From contig JAOXYB010037207.1 of the NCBI GenBank assembly GCA_028565635.1, positions 1 to 13,614 of the forward strand: a stretch of DNA of 13,614 nucleotides, in the 5' to 3' direction. The translations under genes and the position numbers were made by a program. Origin of the DNA: Phoronis ovalis (taxonomy: Eukaryota; Phoronida; Phoronidae). The notes beneath the pieces are model-generated. The model searched no databases and was not told the DNA's origin. It saw only the letters and a list, made by a program, of their open reading frames with translations. Below are positions 1-9,000 of the stretch, piece by piece. Each line of letters opens with the position of its first letter. The stretch's first letter is position 1.

Positions 1-488
1 TAATAAATATCGTATACACTAGGCATATGAGTTTTCATTTCGCACTAACCCATAAACGTAGGTGGATTTTACCCCCCCTGCCCCCTATATTAAATGCTAT
101 ACGTTTGGGGTTAGTGCAATAACTTTTGAGATGATCCTTTAATTGGTTATTAATAATATACAGATATATCAAAACTGAATTGTAAGTATCAAAAATTCAA
201 CTTTTAGTTAACCAGAAAGGATTAAATTGGAAGAAATGTCATTCAGTGAACATATTAAGTTTTAAAAGTTCCTAGTTATGTACACACACTTCGTATAGCC
301 CATGTTTTAGGAAACTACTTGTAGATGGCATGACATACTGTTTAGTCTTTTGGCATTGTGGACATTTTTGTTAGTAGTGAACCCATAAATGGGCAGGTAG
401 TAAATAACAGCTGGTTGAGAATGTAGAATTCTAAAAATCTCTCATTGCAGCTATAATATCATGTCAATGGAACTAAATTCTTTTGCAG
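1..488 (+). other. DNAJC3 intron (3' part), no coding signal
   Basis: This stretch precedes the first recognisable DNAJC3 exon and ends in its acceptor. No TPR-like peptide was seen on the + strand, so it is read as intron. It contains the foldback element at 42-117 and is otherwise plain AT-rich DNA. Confidence 0.75.
42..117. repeat. 76-bp foldback element with about 19-bp inverted ends
   Basis: The left arm GCACTAACCCATAAACGTA (42-60) is nearly the reverse complement of the right arm TACGTTTGGGGTTAGTGC (100-117). The outer 10 bp match perfectly. The loop (61-99) holds runs of 7 and 5 C, unlike the AT-rich surroundings. Size and shape suit a tiny MITE-like element or a structured intronic sequence. 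No clear target-site duplication flanks it. Confidence 0.6.
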
Positions 489-609
489 GCAGGTAAAACA
501 ACAGAAGCCATAAACTCATGTAATAAAGTATTAGATATGAATGGGAATGATTTAGAAGCAATTTGTGATTTAGCAGAAGCATACATTGCCAATGAACAAT
601 ATGAAGAAG
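489..609 (+). CDS. DNAJC3: DNAJC3 exon: last TPR repeat
   Basis: This exon starts after the acceptor TTTTGCAG and ends before the donor GTAGGG at 610. It gives 40 residues plus the first base of an Ala codon. The peptide includes EAINSCNKVLDMNGNDLEA and AEAYIANEQYEE, the helix A/B pattern of a TPR. A second acceptor 4 bp inside (GCAGGCAG at 485-492) would shift the frame, so 489 is preferred. The exact start is open only to that extent. Confidence 0.9.
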
Positions 610-2497
610 GTAGGGTTTGTTTCTATAAACTTTTTATAAAAATACTTTCACCTTATTAAGTTTTGAGAAAGTATGCTCTTTATATATGAGTATTAACTGA
701 AGTTAATGAAACACACATTTTTTTATAAACTGGTTAGTTATTTTTTTTTCTCTACAAGTTTCCAATACCTTGTTTGAATTCAAATCAACATATATTCAAA
801 TTTCAGTTTTATTTGATTATTTAAAAGAGAAATCAACAAAGCAACTGGGAAATAATGCGTGAGGTCAAACACAGTGAAATAATATGTGAATACATATAGT
901 AGGTGTCTGAAACCAAGTCCAAGATTTCGTCACCTGTAGACAACATTTTACATTCACTTGCTGCACACAATGCCACCAAACATTTGATGACGCATTTTTT
1001 TACCATAATCAGTTTTGATGTATTAGTATAGCAAACTTGATTGCACATATTTCATGCTTTTATTTGTTTTTAGCTATAAAGGAATATCAGAGAGCTGAAA
1101 ATGTAGGAGGTGATTCTCAAAGAGCTCAGGAAGGCATCAAAAGAGCGCAGAAACTTTTAAAACAATCTCAAAAGAGAGATTACTATAAAATATTAGGTGT
1201 AAAAAGGTAGCTTTTGTACGACTTCGCTTGGATTCTTGGCTGCTCTATTTGCCCTTCAGGTGCACAATTATAAACTTGTGATCTGCTTAAGGTGGCGTAC
1301 AGGTAGTGCAGATGCCGCTACTGTTGCCTGCATTTTTACCTCTCTGTCAAGCCCATTTTTATTAATAAAAACTCGAAAGCGGGGTTGGGAGAAGTTAAGG
1401 ATCTGATATAATTGGTTAAGAACAACTAAATGTAGGTGCAATCTTATTTTTTCAAAATTATGTCATATTTAAATTCAAGCGTTATTTATTTAAAATTCTG
1501 CCAAAATGGTGAACCTTAGCTGCACATGTGTGAAGTAACATCCCTTATATCACTGTTTAAAGTGACAATTTAATTATTCTACTACCCATTGTCTCTAGCA
1601 TGTAAAATGTTAAGATTGCTGAATTAAACATCCTCATGCAGCCATGACTGTACACTTTTATTAATAAAAATTAGTCTAAAATTAACTTGGCTCATCACAC
1701 TTTCGAGGTATTTTTATGCCCAAAATGCTAATTTTATAAATATTTAGGGTGATAATGTAGTGCTTTAACCATTCAAGATTATAACCATATCAAATAATAA
1801 TACACTACTAGTGGATAATATTTTGAAGTTGTTTTGCGGGTAGCCATAAGTGTGATACTGTCTGTATGTCATGCATATTTTGCTTGTTCTGTATGCATGA
1901 ATTTTTTTCCAGAAATGCTAGTAAAAAAGAAATCATGAAACACTATAGAAAACTTGCTATGCAATGGCATCCCGACAAGCATGAGGGCGAAGACAAGAAA
2001 ATGGCAGAGAAAAAGTTTATGGATATAGCTTCAGCCAAAGAAGTACTTACAAATCCAGGTAACAAGATACTTAATCAATTTGTAAAGTGACTATAAAGTG
2101 TGGGTCATAATTACGACAAGAAAGAAAAATCCATCCACTATTATGAAGTGTACTTTTTTTGTGTTGATGGGAAATTTTAAAAGAATATTTCTCATTGATT
2201 CTAATTGTTTGAGTGGAGGTCATTCATAGTATTTACTAAGGTACTACTGTCTAAAGACATAATATAGTACAGGCAATATTTTCTGATTGTACAAAATTTT
2301 CATAATGCAGTAATACTTTGACTACTTTATAATTTATTCAGTTGCACGTATCAAATTTTTCAGAAATGAGACAGAAATATGATAATGGTGAAGATCCCCT
2401 AGATCCAGAACAGCAGCAAGGCGGTAATCCGTTTCATCAAGGCTTCAATCCATTTGGTGGTGGCAACGGTTTCCAATTCAAGTTCCATTTCGGTTAA
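489..2497 (+). CDS. DNAJC3: DNAJC3 / p58IPK co-chaperone, C-terminal third (4 exons, 5' partial)
   Basis: Exons 489-609, 1074-1206, 1913-2058 and 2364-2497 join without a frame break into 177 residues plus a TAA stop. From memory of the family, human DNAJC3 is about 504 residues, so the N-terminal signal peptide and most TPR repeats lie left of the window. Seen in order: the last TPR helices (visible residues 1 to about 70), the linker KRAQKLLKQSQKRDYYKILG, a J domain (about 76-141) with HPD at 104-106, then a Gly/Phe/Gln-rich tail ending FKFHFG. DNAJC3 is known as an ER-lumen co-chaperone: its TPRs bind unfolded clients and its J domain stimulates the Hsp70 BiP. It was first described as an inhibitor of the eIF2alpha kinases PKR and PERK. 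The intact HPD argues for a working J domain. No KDEL-type signal ends the protein, as in the human homologue. The tail and linker separate it from other J proteins. Confidence 0.95.
610..1073 (+). other. DNAJC3 intron
   Basis: A GT-AG intron between two well-supported exons. The donor is GTAGGG and the acceptor has a T-rich tract. A 71-codon open frame on the - strand inside it resembles no protein. Nothing else stands out. Confidence 0.85.
1074..1206 (+). CDS. DNAJC3: DNAJC3 exon: TPR end, linker and J-domain helix I
   Basis: This exon lies between the acceptor TTTTTAG at 1067-1073 and the donor GTAGCT at 1207. Its first two bases complete the Ala codon of the previous exon, and its last two bases (AG) pair with the next exon's A to make Arg. 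The translation carries AQKLLKQSQKRDYYKILGVK, nearly identical to the human DNAJC3 junction between the TPR block and the J domain. The DYYKILGV run is the canonical J-domain start. Confidence 0.95.
1207..1912 (+). other. DNAJC3 intron splitting the J domain
   Basis: A 706-bp GT-AG intron that interrupts the Arg codon between J-domain helix I and the Asn-Ala-Ser start of helix II. It contains two copies of a TTTTATTAATAAAA palindrome (1356-1371 and 1656-1669) about 300 bp apart. Bases 1240-1340 are somewhat richer in GC than the rest of the intron. No coding content was seen. Confidence 0.85.
1913..2058 (+). CDS. DNAJC3: DNAJC3 exon: J-domain core with HPD motif
   Basis: The acceptor is a T-rich tract ending CCAG at 1912 and the donor is GTAACA at 2059. 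The 48 full codons cover helix II, the HPD loop and helix III: YRKLAMQWHPDKHEGEDKKM followed by AEKKFMDIASAKEVLTNP. HPD is needed for stimulating Hsp70 ATPase. The residue after HPD is Lys, the common J-domain choice, where the human protein has Asn. Reading through the donor would add a short stretch ending at a TGA, so splicing is clearly required. Confidence 0.95.
2059..2363 (+). other. DNAJC3 last intron
   Basis: A 305-bp intron between a GTAACA donor and a TTTTTCAG acceptor. It interrupts the Glu codon of the conserved PEMRQK segment. No other feature was seen. Confidence 0.85.
2364..2497 (+). CDS. DNAJC3: DNAJC3 terminal coding exon
   Basis: It begins after the acceptor TTTTTCAG (2356-2363). 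Its first two bases complete a Glu codon, giving EMRQKYDNGEDPLD as in other DNAJC3 proteins. The rest is low complexity: a QQQ run, GGNPFHQGFNPFGGG and the terminal FQFKFHFG, then TAA at 2495-2497. The FKFHF ending is a DNAJC3 hallmark and fixes the end of the gene. Confidence 0.95.
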
Positions 2498-2978
2498 ACA
2501 ATCCTATTTAGTTATGCAAGGTTTGGGCCATTTGTTCTCATTATTCTTATCAGCCTATTATCATTGTTTTTGGTCTTGTGCAGCTGCCCAAAAACTAGTA
2601 TTGATTCTGATTCGAGAGTGGATCCAGTAGTTGCAGCTTTTGTTTTGTAAAAAGGACAATTCATAGTCATCTACTATCACTACCAGTGCCTGTCTGTGAA
2701 TTTTTATTGATTGAAGGTATGTAGTAATTAATGTTAATTTCACTATAAGCAAGTTTGAATGCGACTTATTTTGGAAGGTCCTGGCTCTTTATCATCAGTT
2801 TTTATTACCGATCATTGTGTTTCTTGTTAATTCACATGGTGTAGTTTGAGGACAAACAATACAATAGCTTATGTTAAGTGTTCTCCTACATTTTGTTAAG
2901 TTATATTTTCTCAATTGTGATTGAACAATTTTCCAGATATCAAGAGTAATTAAAATAAATGCAAATATTTTTGGACAT
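2498..2978 (+). other. DNAJC3: DNAJC3 3' UTR
   Basis: About 480 bases run from the stop codon to the expected cleavage region beyond the AATAAA at 2954-2959. A 63-codon open frame on the opposite strand (2561-2752) has no recognisable similarity and is treated as chance. The 3' end is inferred from signals, not from a transcript. Confidence 0.7.
2954..2959 (+). terminator. Poly(A) signal of DNAJC3
   Basis: A canonical AATAAA is followed about 20 bases later by a strongly GT-rich tract (2979-3000, with TTTTTTGTG and GGGTGTT). This is the usual layout of hexamer, cleavage site and downstream element. Cleavage is expected near 2970-2980. Confidence 0.75.
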
Positions 2979-3071
2979 TTGTTTTTTGTGATGGGTGTTC
3001 ATCTAACTTTGTTAGCAACCGACAGTTAACTCAAAAACAAAGAAATCATGGAATACAAATTCAATTCGCAG

Positions 3072-3077
3072 TTTATT
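3072..3077 (-). terminator. Candidate distal poly(A) signal of the DP gene
   Basis: TTTATT on the + strand is AATAAA on the - strand. Downstream on the - strand lies a T/G-rich run (TTTCTTTGTTTTTGAG, about 3030-3045). If used, the 3' UTR would be about 2.7 kb and the two genes would end within roughly 100 bp of each other. Confidence 0.35.
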
Positions 3078-3281
3078 TTTTCAATACCTTTCACAAACTA
3101 TAAATATTTTCATGTAATAAAACTTGCATCTACAGTTACATCAAGAATGTTCTATGTTGTTTTCTCTCAAACTTAAACATGCAAATTAGTTACTGTATGA
3201 ATGGTAGATATCCCCAAACTTTTCCTTTCGAATTTCACGACTTGCTCGACCACCTAACAGTATTATATATTCACTCTTGCA

Positions 3282-3287
3282 TTTATT
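3282..3287 (-). terminator. Candidate poly(A) signal of the DP gene
   Basis: AATAAA on the - strand, followed about 25-30 bases later by a GT-rich stretch (TGTTAGGTGGT). It is about as convincing as the more distal site. Confidence 0.3.
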
Positions 3288-3480
3288 ATCAACATCTGGA
3301 TTTTCAAATATACAATTATTTTCATACGAACATGTACATTTGAATCATTAAAACGGTTTCAACATAGCTAGAAAACTGTTAATGGAATGACCAGAGATGC
3401 TCAGTTTCACAAATCAATTTATATGCAAGAGATTCTAAACAATTAGTATTGTCAACAATTCTGTAAATTTTGAATAAAAT

Positions 3481-3512
3481 ATATGATTGGTTGCAAATAC
3501 CACCAATCATAT
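3481..3512. repeat. 11-bp perfect stem-loop
   Basis: ATATGATTGGT (3481-3491) and ACCAATCATAT (3502-3512) are exact reverse complements around a 10-base loop. Each arm holds ATTGG or CCAAT. The hairpin lies in the presumed DP 3' UTR and could form in RNA. The function is unknown. Confidence 0.6.
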
Positions 3513-5332
3513 CTCCATGCTTACAAAACAAACAACATATTTGGCAAACAATTAAGCCAAGGAAGAATTAGGATACATACGAGGAAAAATTATAGGATGG
3601 TTGAAAAATGCGCAAGCTGGCTACACAGATTTACAATGTAATGATATACAGATACCATAATGAGCATTTATGTACTTCAATCATAGTATACATGTATGTA
3701 GTGTTTACACTTGACAGTTAACACCTATAGTTCGGTGATGTAAAGCTAGATAACTAAATGAACTCCATCAGACACATTTGTCTAACATAGTATGACATAG
3801 TAACATTGGAGTCTCACACTGAATACAGTTTTGGTCACATATTTATATCAAATGTCAACTAAACAGGATAAAATTTACAGAAGTGATCATATTCTACAGA
3901 CTTTACAGGGTAATAAAGTTACTTTTTTTAGTAGTGTTTGTTGCATTAAAACCAACATGTAATTAGAGGAACCAACAAATTAAAGTGCTTTCGTTTCAGA
4001 CAACAAGTGAATTCAATGTTAACAAAGAAAGGTCATGAAAATTGTGCAAAAAAAAAAGCAGACATTCAAACAAAACCACACAGTGTGAAATATTTTAAAA
4101 AGTCTGCTCAACAAAGTATGAAATTTTCTAAAAACAAAAATACAGACGGGGTATATTTATACAAATACTTCAAAATCATGTACATCATTGTAATAATAAG
4201 AATAATTACAAATTTCAGTGCTATATTGTCCACATGATACTTTCAATGAAAAACGGAAGTAATATGGCCAATACAAAAGACTAAGAATAAGTTAAAAACT
4301 CTATATAAGCACATAATGATAATCAGCAAATCATGATCATACTTAAAATGAAATTACAAATAAATATGGTCGAAACACAATGTCAAACTTTCAGAAACTA
4401 TGTCGCTAAATGGTGACAAATCACACCGGAGTCTTGGATCATATTCTGGGCATGTGAAATTATATTGTACTACTATAGCAACAGCATGCATTTTCTCTCA
4501 AGCTGAATAAGTGAAAAGACAGAATTACAGAAATTTAATATTCCAAAAGTAGATTATTAATCTGCACGAGTTTGTTTTATAACAGCAGCTGCGCATTAAA
4601 GTGACCATGTAATGAAATGATTATCTATACAACTAAAACTTGCATGATAACACAAAGGGTAACAATAAATAAGGGTTTAAAATTCCTCTGCATATGATAG
4701 TAGGCAGCCAAATAGACTTGTTGATGCCAGAGAATGAAATGGCCATACAGTGCTCATTGCACTGCTTATTCAAAACTATGAAGTATTCTTTAAATGAGAA
4801 TAGTACATCACATTGCACACAGAACTAGCTAACAAGGGCAATATAGGTATTTAGCAATATGTAATGTCACATGAATTATCAAACACTACATCCTATGAAA
4901 AATGACCACTGGTACCAACTCTCCACATCAAACTATGCATTTAAGTAGTAGAATTACCAGAAAATTTTGCTAGAAATACTCTCCCACTTCAGATACATTC
5001 TAATGTTGATAGACAGGAATTCAAATATATACTGCTCAAGATTGCCAAAACTGATATTTTACACAAATATTAAAAAATATACATTTTTGCCAAATAAAAT
5101 GTATAGTTGGTGCTTCTGTTTTTTTTTCCATAAATTTTTACATTTTTCTTGCTACTGGCCATTGAAACACACTTTGATATATGCAAGTTGCACAAGACAA
5201 GAAACTTTCAAAATCTCTAAACAGTGCTAACAGACAGCAAACTGACATGCCCTGCAATTTCATTTAGCACCTAAGTCAACTTTGCACATATTACTCAGTT
5301 TTCTTGTTAAGGCACTTGTTTCATCTTTTTCA

Positions 5333-5338
5333 TTTATT
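5333..5338 (-). terminator. Candidate proximal poly(A) signal of the DP gene
   Basis: AATAAA on the - strand, about 430 bases after the stop codon. The downstream region is only moderately GT-rich (around 5265-5295). Use of this site would give a short 3' UTR isoform. Confidence 0.3.
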
Positions 5339-5767
5339 AATGCAAATATGTAGAGTTTAGTTTAAACAGAATTGCATCCTGATTCGAAATTACAAACTCC
5401 TCTTCAAAATACATTGCTACTTTTACGAAACCATAAATATATTGCAAACCATACTAAAAATTTGAAAACATATTATTTTGTATACAATTGGACTTGCTAG
5501 CATTAACTGCGTAATGTGTTTTGATGAAGTAAAAGAATTGTGGAAAATTACGCAAATTTTGTTAACTTTTAAGAAACATGCAAATTTGTAAGTAGAATTA
5601 TATAACTAGTGTAAATAAGACTACATACATCCAACCATGTTCTGCTAAAACAACTCAGCATACAGCATCGAAATTAAACTTATTCAAGTCTTTCAAACAT
5701 AGCACATCTCACCAAACACGCACATCAATGAAAAATAATTCAGCAGGCAAACTTTATACATTTCTGT

Positions 5768-6008
5768 TCAACTCATAATCTCTACAGGACTTGATCGTTC
5801 TGATTCACTATCTGAGTAGTTTTCTGATGGAGTTTCAGTAGCCCCACGAGATGGCGCAGCATCAGAGTATGACCCAATACTCGACTGACGTGAGACTCCA
5901 CGTATTGTTGCCAAAGCAACCTCTACATCGCTGCTATCTTGACTGTTTGCTGAAGGGATTAGTAGTGGCATCGCTAAAGGAGACTGGCCAATATTTATGC
6001 TAGTTGAC
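5768..6008 (-). CDS. TFDP1: DP terminal coding exon, Ser/Glu-rich tail
   Basis: It begins after the acceptor CCTCCTTTACAG and ends at the TGA at 5768-5770. The 79 residues include [19 protein letters not shown], then [19 protein letters not shown] and [20 protein letters not shown]. The EVALAT motif followed by a Ser-rich stretch and an R-G-x-E/T-T-P element resembles the tail of vertebrate DP2, as recalled from memory. The long Asp/Glu run that ends vertebrate DP proteins is replaced by a mixed Ser/Glu sequence. Confidence 0.92.
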
Positions 6009-9000
6009 CTGTAAAGGAGGGTATGAGAAAATAAGTGACATCTTTATAATACATTCACTGATATATATGCATGCCCTATGTGTTCATAACATCAGATGGG
6101 AATAGTCTATATTATGAGCAATATAAATTAAACATTCAGGATCAACTCCTGAAGTATTATAATATTTATCAAAATCATTCAAGTAAATTGTTGGACATTG
6201 TTTCATTTTTGAAAAGTGGCCATTTTGGCAAGTTTTTTACTAGGTAATACTGACATTTTATCAGTAAGGTATATTTTTCAGAATACTCAATATCATTTAT
6301 AGCTATGTTTATGGTATAAAAACAGAAGCACTTCCAGCAAAACAATTATTGATTGTATATGAAGAAGTTTCCAGTGTCTGAAACTTTTATTGGGCATGAA
6401 GTGCTTACCCGATGGTTTGTGCTGATCCCGCAGCTGCAGACGCTCTTGAACTACTTGGCCCAGATGAAAATATACCCGTAACTACTGGTGGATTGGCTAA
6501 TTCTGCAAAATACAAAGAATTATTATAATGAGAATTCCTTTACATTCACTGAGCAATGAAATATATGAAATATCTGTCATCAATCAAACGTCTCAACTTT
6601 ATTGGAGTAAAAAGTACAAGCATTGTCAACTAAATCAAAGACAACACTAATGCAACACGTCAATAACTCATATCAGATATGGATGCAACCCATTATGAAG
6701 CTATAACTTTTCCTTCTTAATCAACATGCTGAGTTTACCTAGTACATAAGGTTCCAATGCCTTAGGAACCATCTTTATAGCTTTTTTAAGGTTTTCAGGA
6801 GTGCTCTGGCCCTTTTCTAGTCCATAAGCCATCCTCATACGTTTTAAAACTTCTATGTCATCATGAATTTCAAAAGTATTATTGAAATTAAATAAATACT
6901 CATATCTGGAACAAAAAAGAAATCCAGCAATATTAGTTACGTTACAACAGTTCAGACTTAGTCTAGTAAAAGTCAACAGTGATGAATATCATTTTATTTT
7001 GCCAATATTCCACACTAAGGAGTTGCAATAAGTAATAATCATTACAAGGAAATTCCATATCAAATCACATTTGCAATGAATCTCTCAAGTCATTTTGTAT
7101 CAGATATTGCAACTGACATGAAATCCTATGTCATTTACTTGAAAAATGCATTAGTATGATTGGCTGCTGCACAGCAAAAAACCCACTGGCACACACATAG
7201 ATGTGCTACGTCCATGCTAAACATCCTGGTAAACTTGGGGTTTTATTTTCATCATAGACGAACAGGAGCATTGTAAAAATTCATTCCCATGGGGTTATCT
7301 TTTCTTGCAATTGAACAGTGTTCGACACTACACTCTTACTTGTCATTTGAAATGCTGCAATCAATAACTGTTTTCTTGCTAGTATTCACAATAATAAACG
7401 GTAACTGTATAGCAGAATTAGGTGACGGAGCCCCTTGTGTTTTCTCCAGTTCTTTATTTCTCTGAACCAGATTTTTAAATGCAATCTGTTGCAAGATAAG
7501 TTCCTGCAGTTGTTGAGTTTTGACTTTTATTCGTTCTATTCTTTTAGATTTTTCCAACTACAAAAGAAGCTCAATTAAGCAAAATTTACCAGAGCACTGA
7601 AACCACCAAAGGGTCGGAATGAAAGCAACCTGTTGAGATCATATCGTTATCGCAACTATTTCCTACTAATACTGTCAAAATCACATTGTTCACAGAAAAA
7701 CATTATTACATTTCATTCACTGCTTTTTAAAATTCTAATATTAACAGCTCCTATTACTGCTGGTTGAAAATACTTCAAACACAAAATGATTTTCAACGAT
7801 ACTGTAATGTACAAAAGATAGCAAGCCAAACTTGTTATATTCTGAAATAACCTTGACACCGTATTTTTGTAATTATATACTGATTCAGCAGTTATAAGAT
7901 AGCTCAACATTAGAAAACAGCTAGGTAAGGAATATTCCGTCTTGCAGGACTGGCAATATATATACTCACCTCTAAGTTTTGACATTCCTGAGCTGAGTTA
8001 GTTGGTAAACCTATCCAACGGATTTCTTTCTTTTCTTTGGAGATTATATTCATAGCCATTAATACATTTAAGGCGTCGTACACTCGCCGCCTTATGTTCT
8101 TCTGATCATATTGCTACAAACGAATAATAAACAAACTTGTATGAATTTCACACTGAAGGTAAAAATATGAAAATCTTAAATATTTGATCAATGAGTTATG
8201 GCATTTCTGACCGATATAAAGTAGTAGAGAGAACAGTTATATGTACTGTTATTTCATTTTCATTCAATATTGTGTGCAGAACTATGCTGTAGAATTGAAC
8301 ATAGTTTGACAATTAAACTTATACCTCAATAATGACCTAGCCTCACAGTCTTTTGTTGATCGACACCAAAATGCTCAAGATGATAGGTAAAATGTATTAA
8401 CATTTTTTTGCCTAAAAAATGTTTACCTGATCAGCAGGAGACAAATTACGTGGGTCACTGAACTCTTGTACTAATTCATCCGCCACCTCATTATAAGATG
8501 TGACACCTTTCCTTTGAACTTTCTCACATACTTTCATAGAAAAATGTCGTAAACCTTTACCACCCTTTTCACCTTTCTTAAGTCGCTTACTACAATAAAA
8601 TAAGAAATGCTACATTAAATTAATGGTATATCCTTAGAACTGAATTTTTTTATGAGAAAGCTGAATGACAATCCCCTTAATCTTGAGAAATTCTAGTTAT
8701 GAGCAAATTTCAATTGCTCATGTTAAGTAAAAAATTAAGGGAATATTTCTAAACATCAGAACACATTATGTTATTGCAGTGACTTTCTTGTAGTTAGAAT
8801 GCATCAAATATTGCTGTATGCAATGTGAACAAATGAATTATTTCAAGATAATGTTTACAAATCAGTCACCTATCTGAGTACACTTCTTCAAATGCATCTG
8901 ATCCCCGTTTTCTCTGCATTATTTGTAAAGGAAGACTACTCATGCCAGGGGATCCCATACCACCAGGTGTTTGTGGACTACTGACAAACTGTGTCTGTAA

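Larger units (their letters stand above)
3001..5767 (-). other. Long non-coding stretch between the two stop codons, probably the DP 3' UTR
   Basis: About 2.7 kb of AT-rich sequence without a homologous protein. The open frames here (for example 4007-4237 +, 4633-4818 -, 4967-5230 +) are short, low in complexity and rich in Lys, Ile, Phe or Cys, as expected by chance. It follows the DP stop on the - strand, so part or all of it is probably DP 3' UTR, depending on which poly(A) signal is used. It holds a hairpin at 3481-3512. Confidence 0.5.

Noticed and set aside
485-492. Alternative DNAJC3 acceptor 4 bp downstream (GCAGGCAG)
   Set aside because: It would change the frame and lose the TPR helix, so the upstream AG is preferred.
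833-1048. 71-codon open frame on the - strand inside a DNAJC3 intron
   Set aside because: Cys/Ser/Leu-rich peptide without motifs, antisense to a well-bounded intron. Length is within chance for this composition.
2059-2090. Readthrough extension of the J-domain exon to a TGA
   Set aside because: The GTAACA donor at 2059 and the next exon restore the conserved PEMRQK sequence exactly.
3001-5767. A third gene between the two stop codons
   Set aside because: All open frames there are short and biased in composition, with no motif. No splice-linked set of frames resembles a protein.
6906-6976. Upstream extension of the DP exon to an ATG at 6976
   Set aside because: It lies in the intron before the TTGTTCCAG acceptor. 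The previous exon joins in phase and restores the conserved KYEYLF sequence.
7557-7557. Start of a separate small protein at the Leu-Glu-Lys-Ser frame
   Set aside because: The first codon is TTG directly after a splice acceptor. It is an internal codon of the DP gene.
7713-7985. 90-codon frame starting with MSKLRGEY on the - strand
   Set aside because: It begins in the wrong frame of a DP exon and runs on into the intron. No similarity to known proteins.
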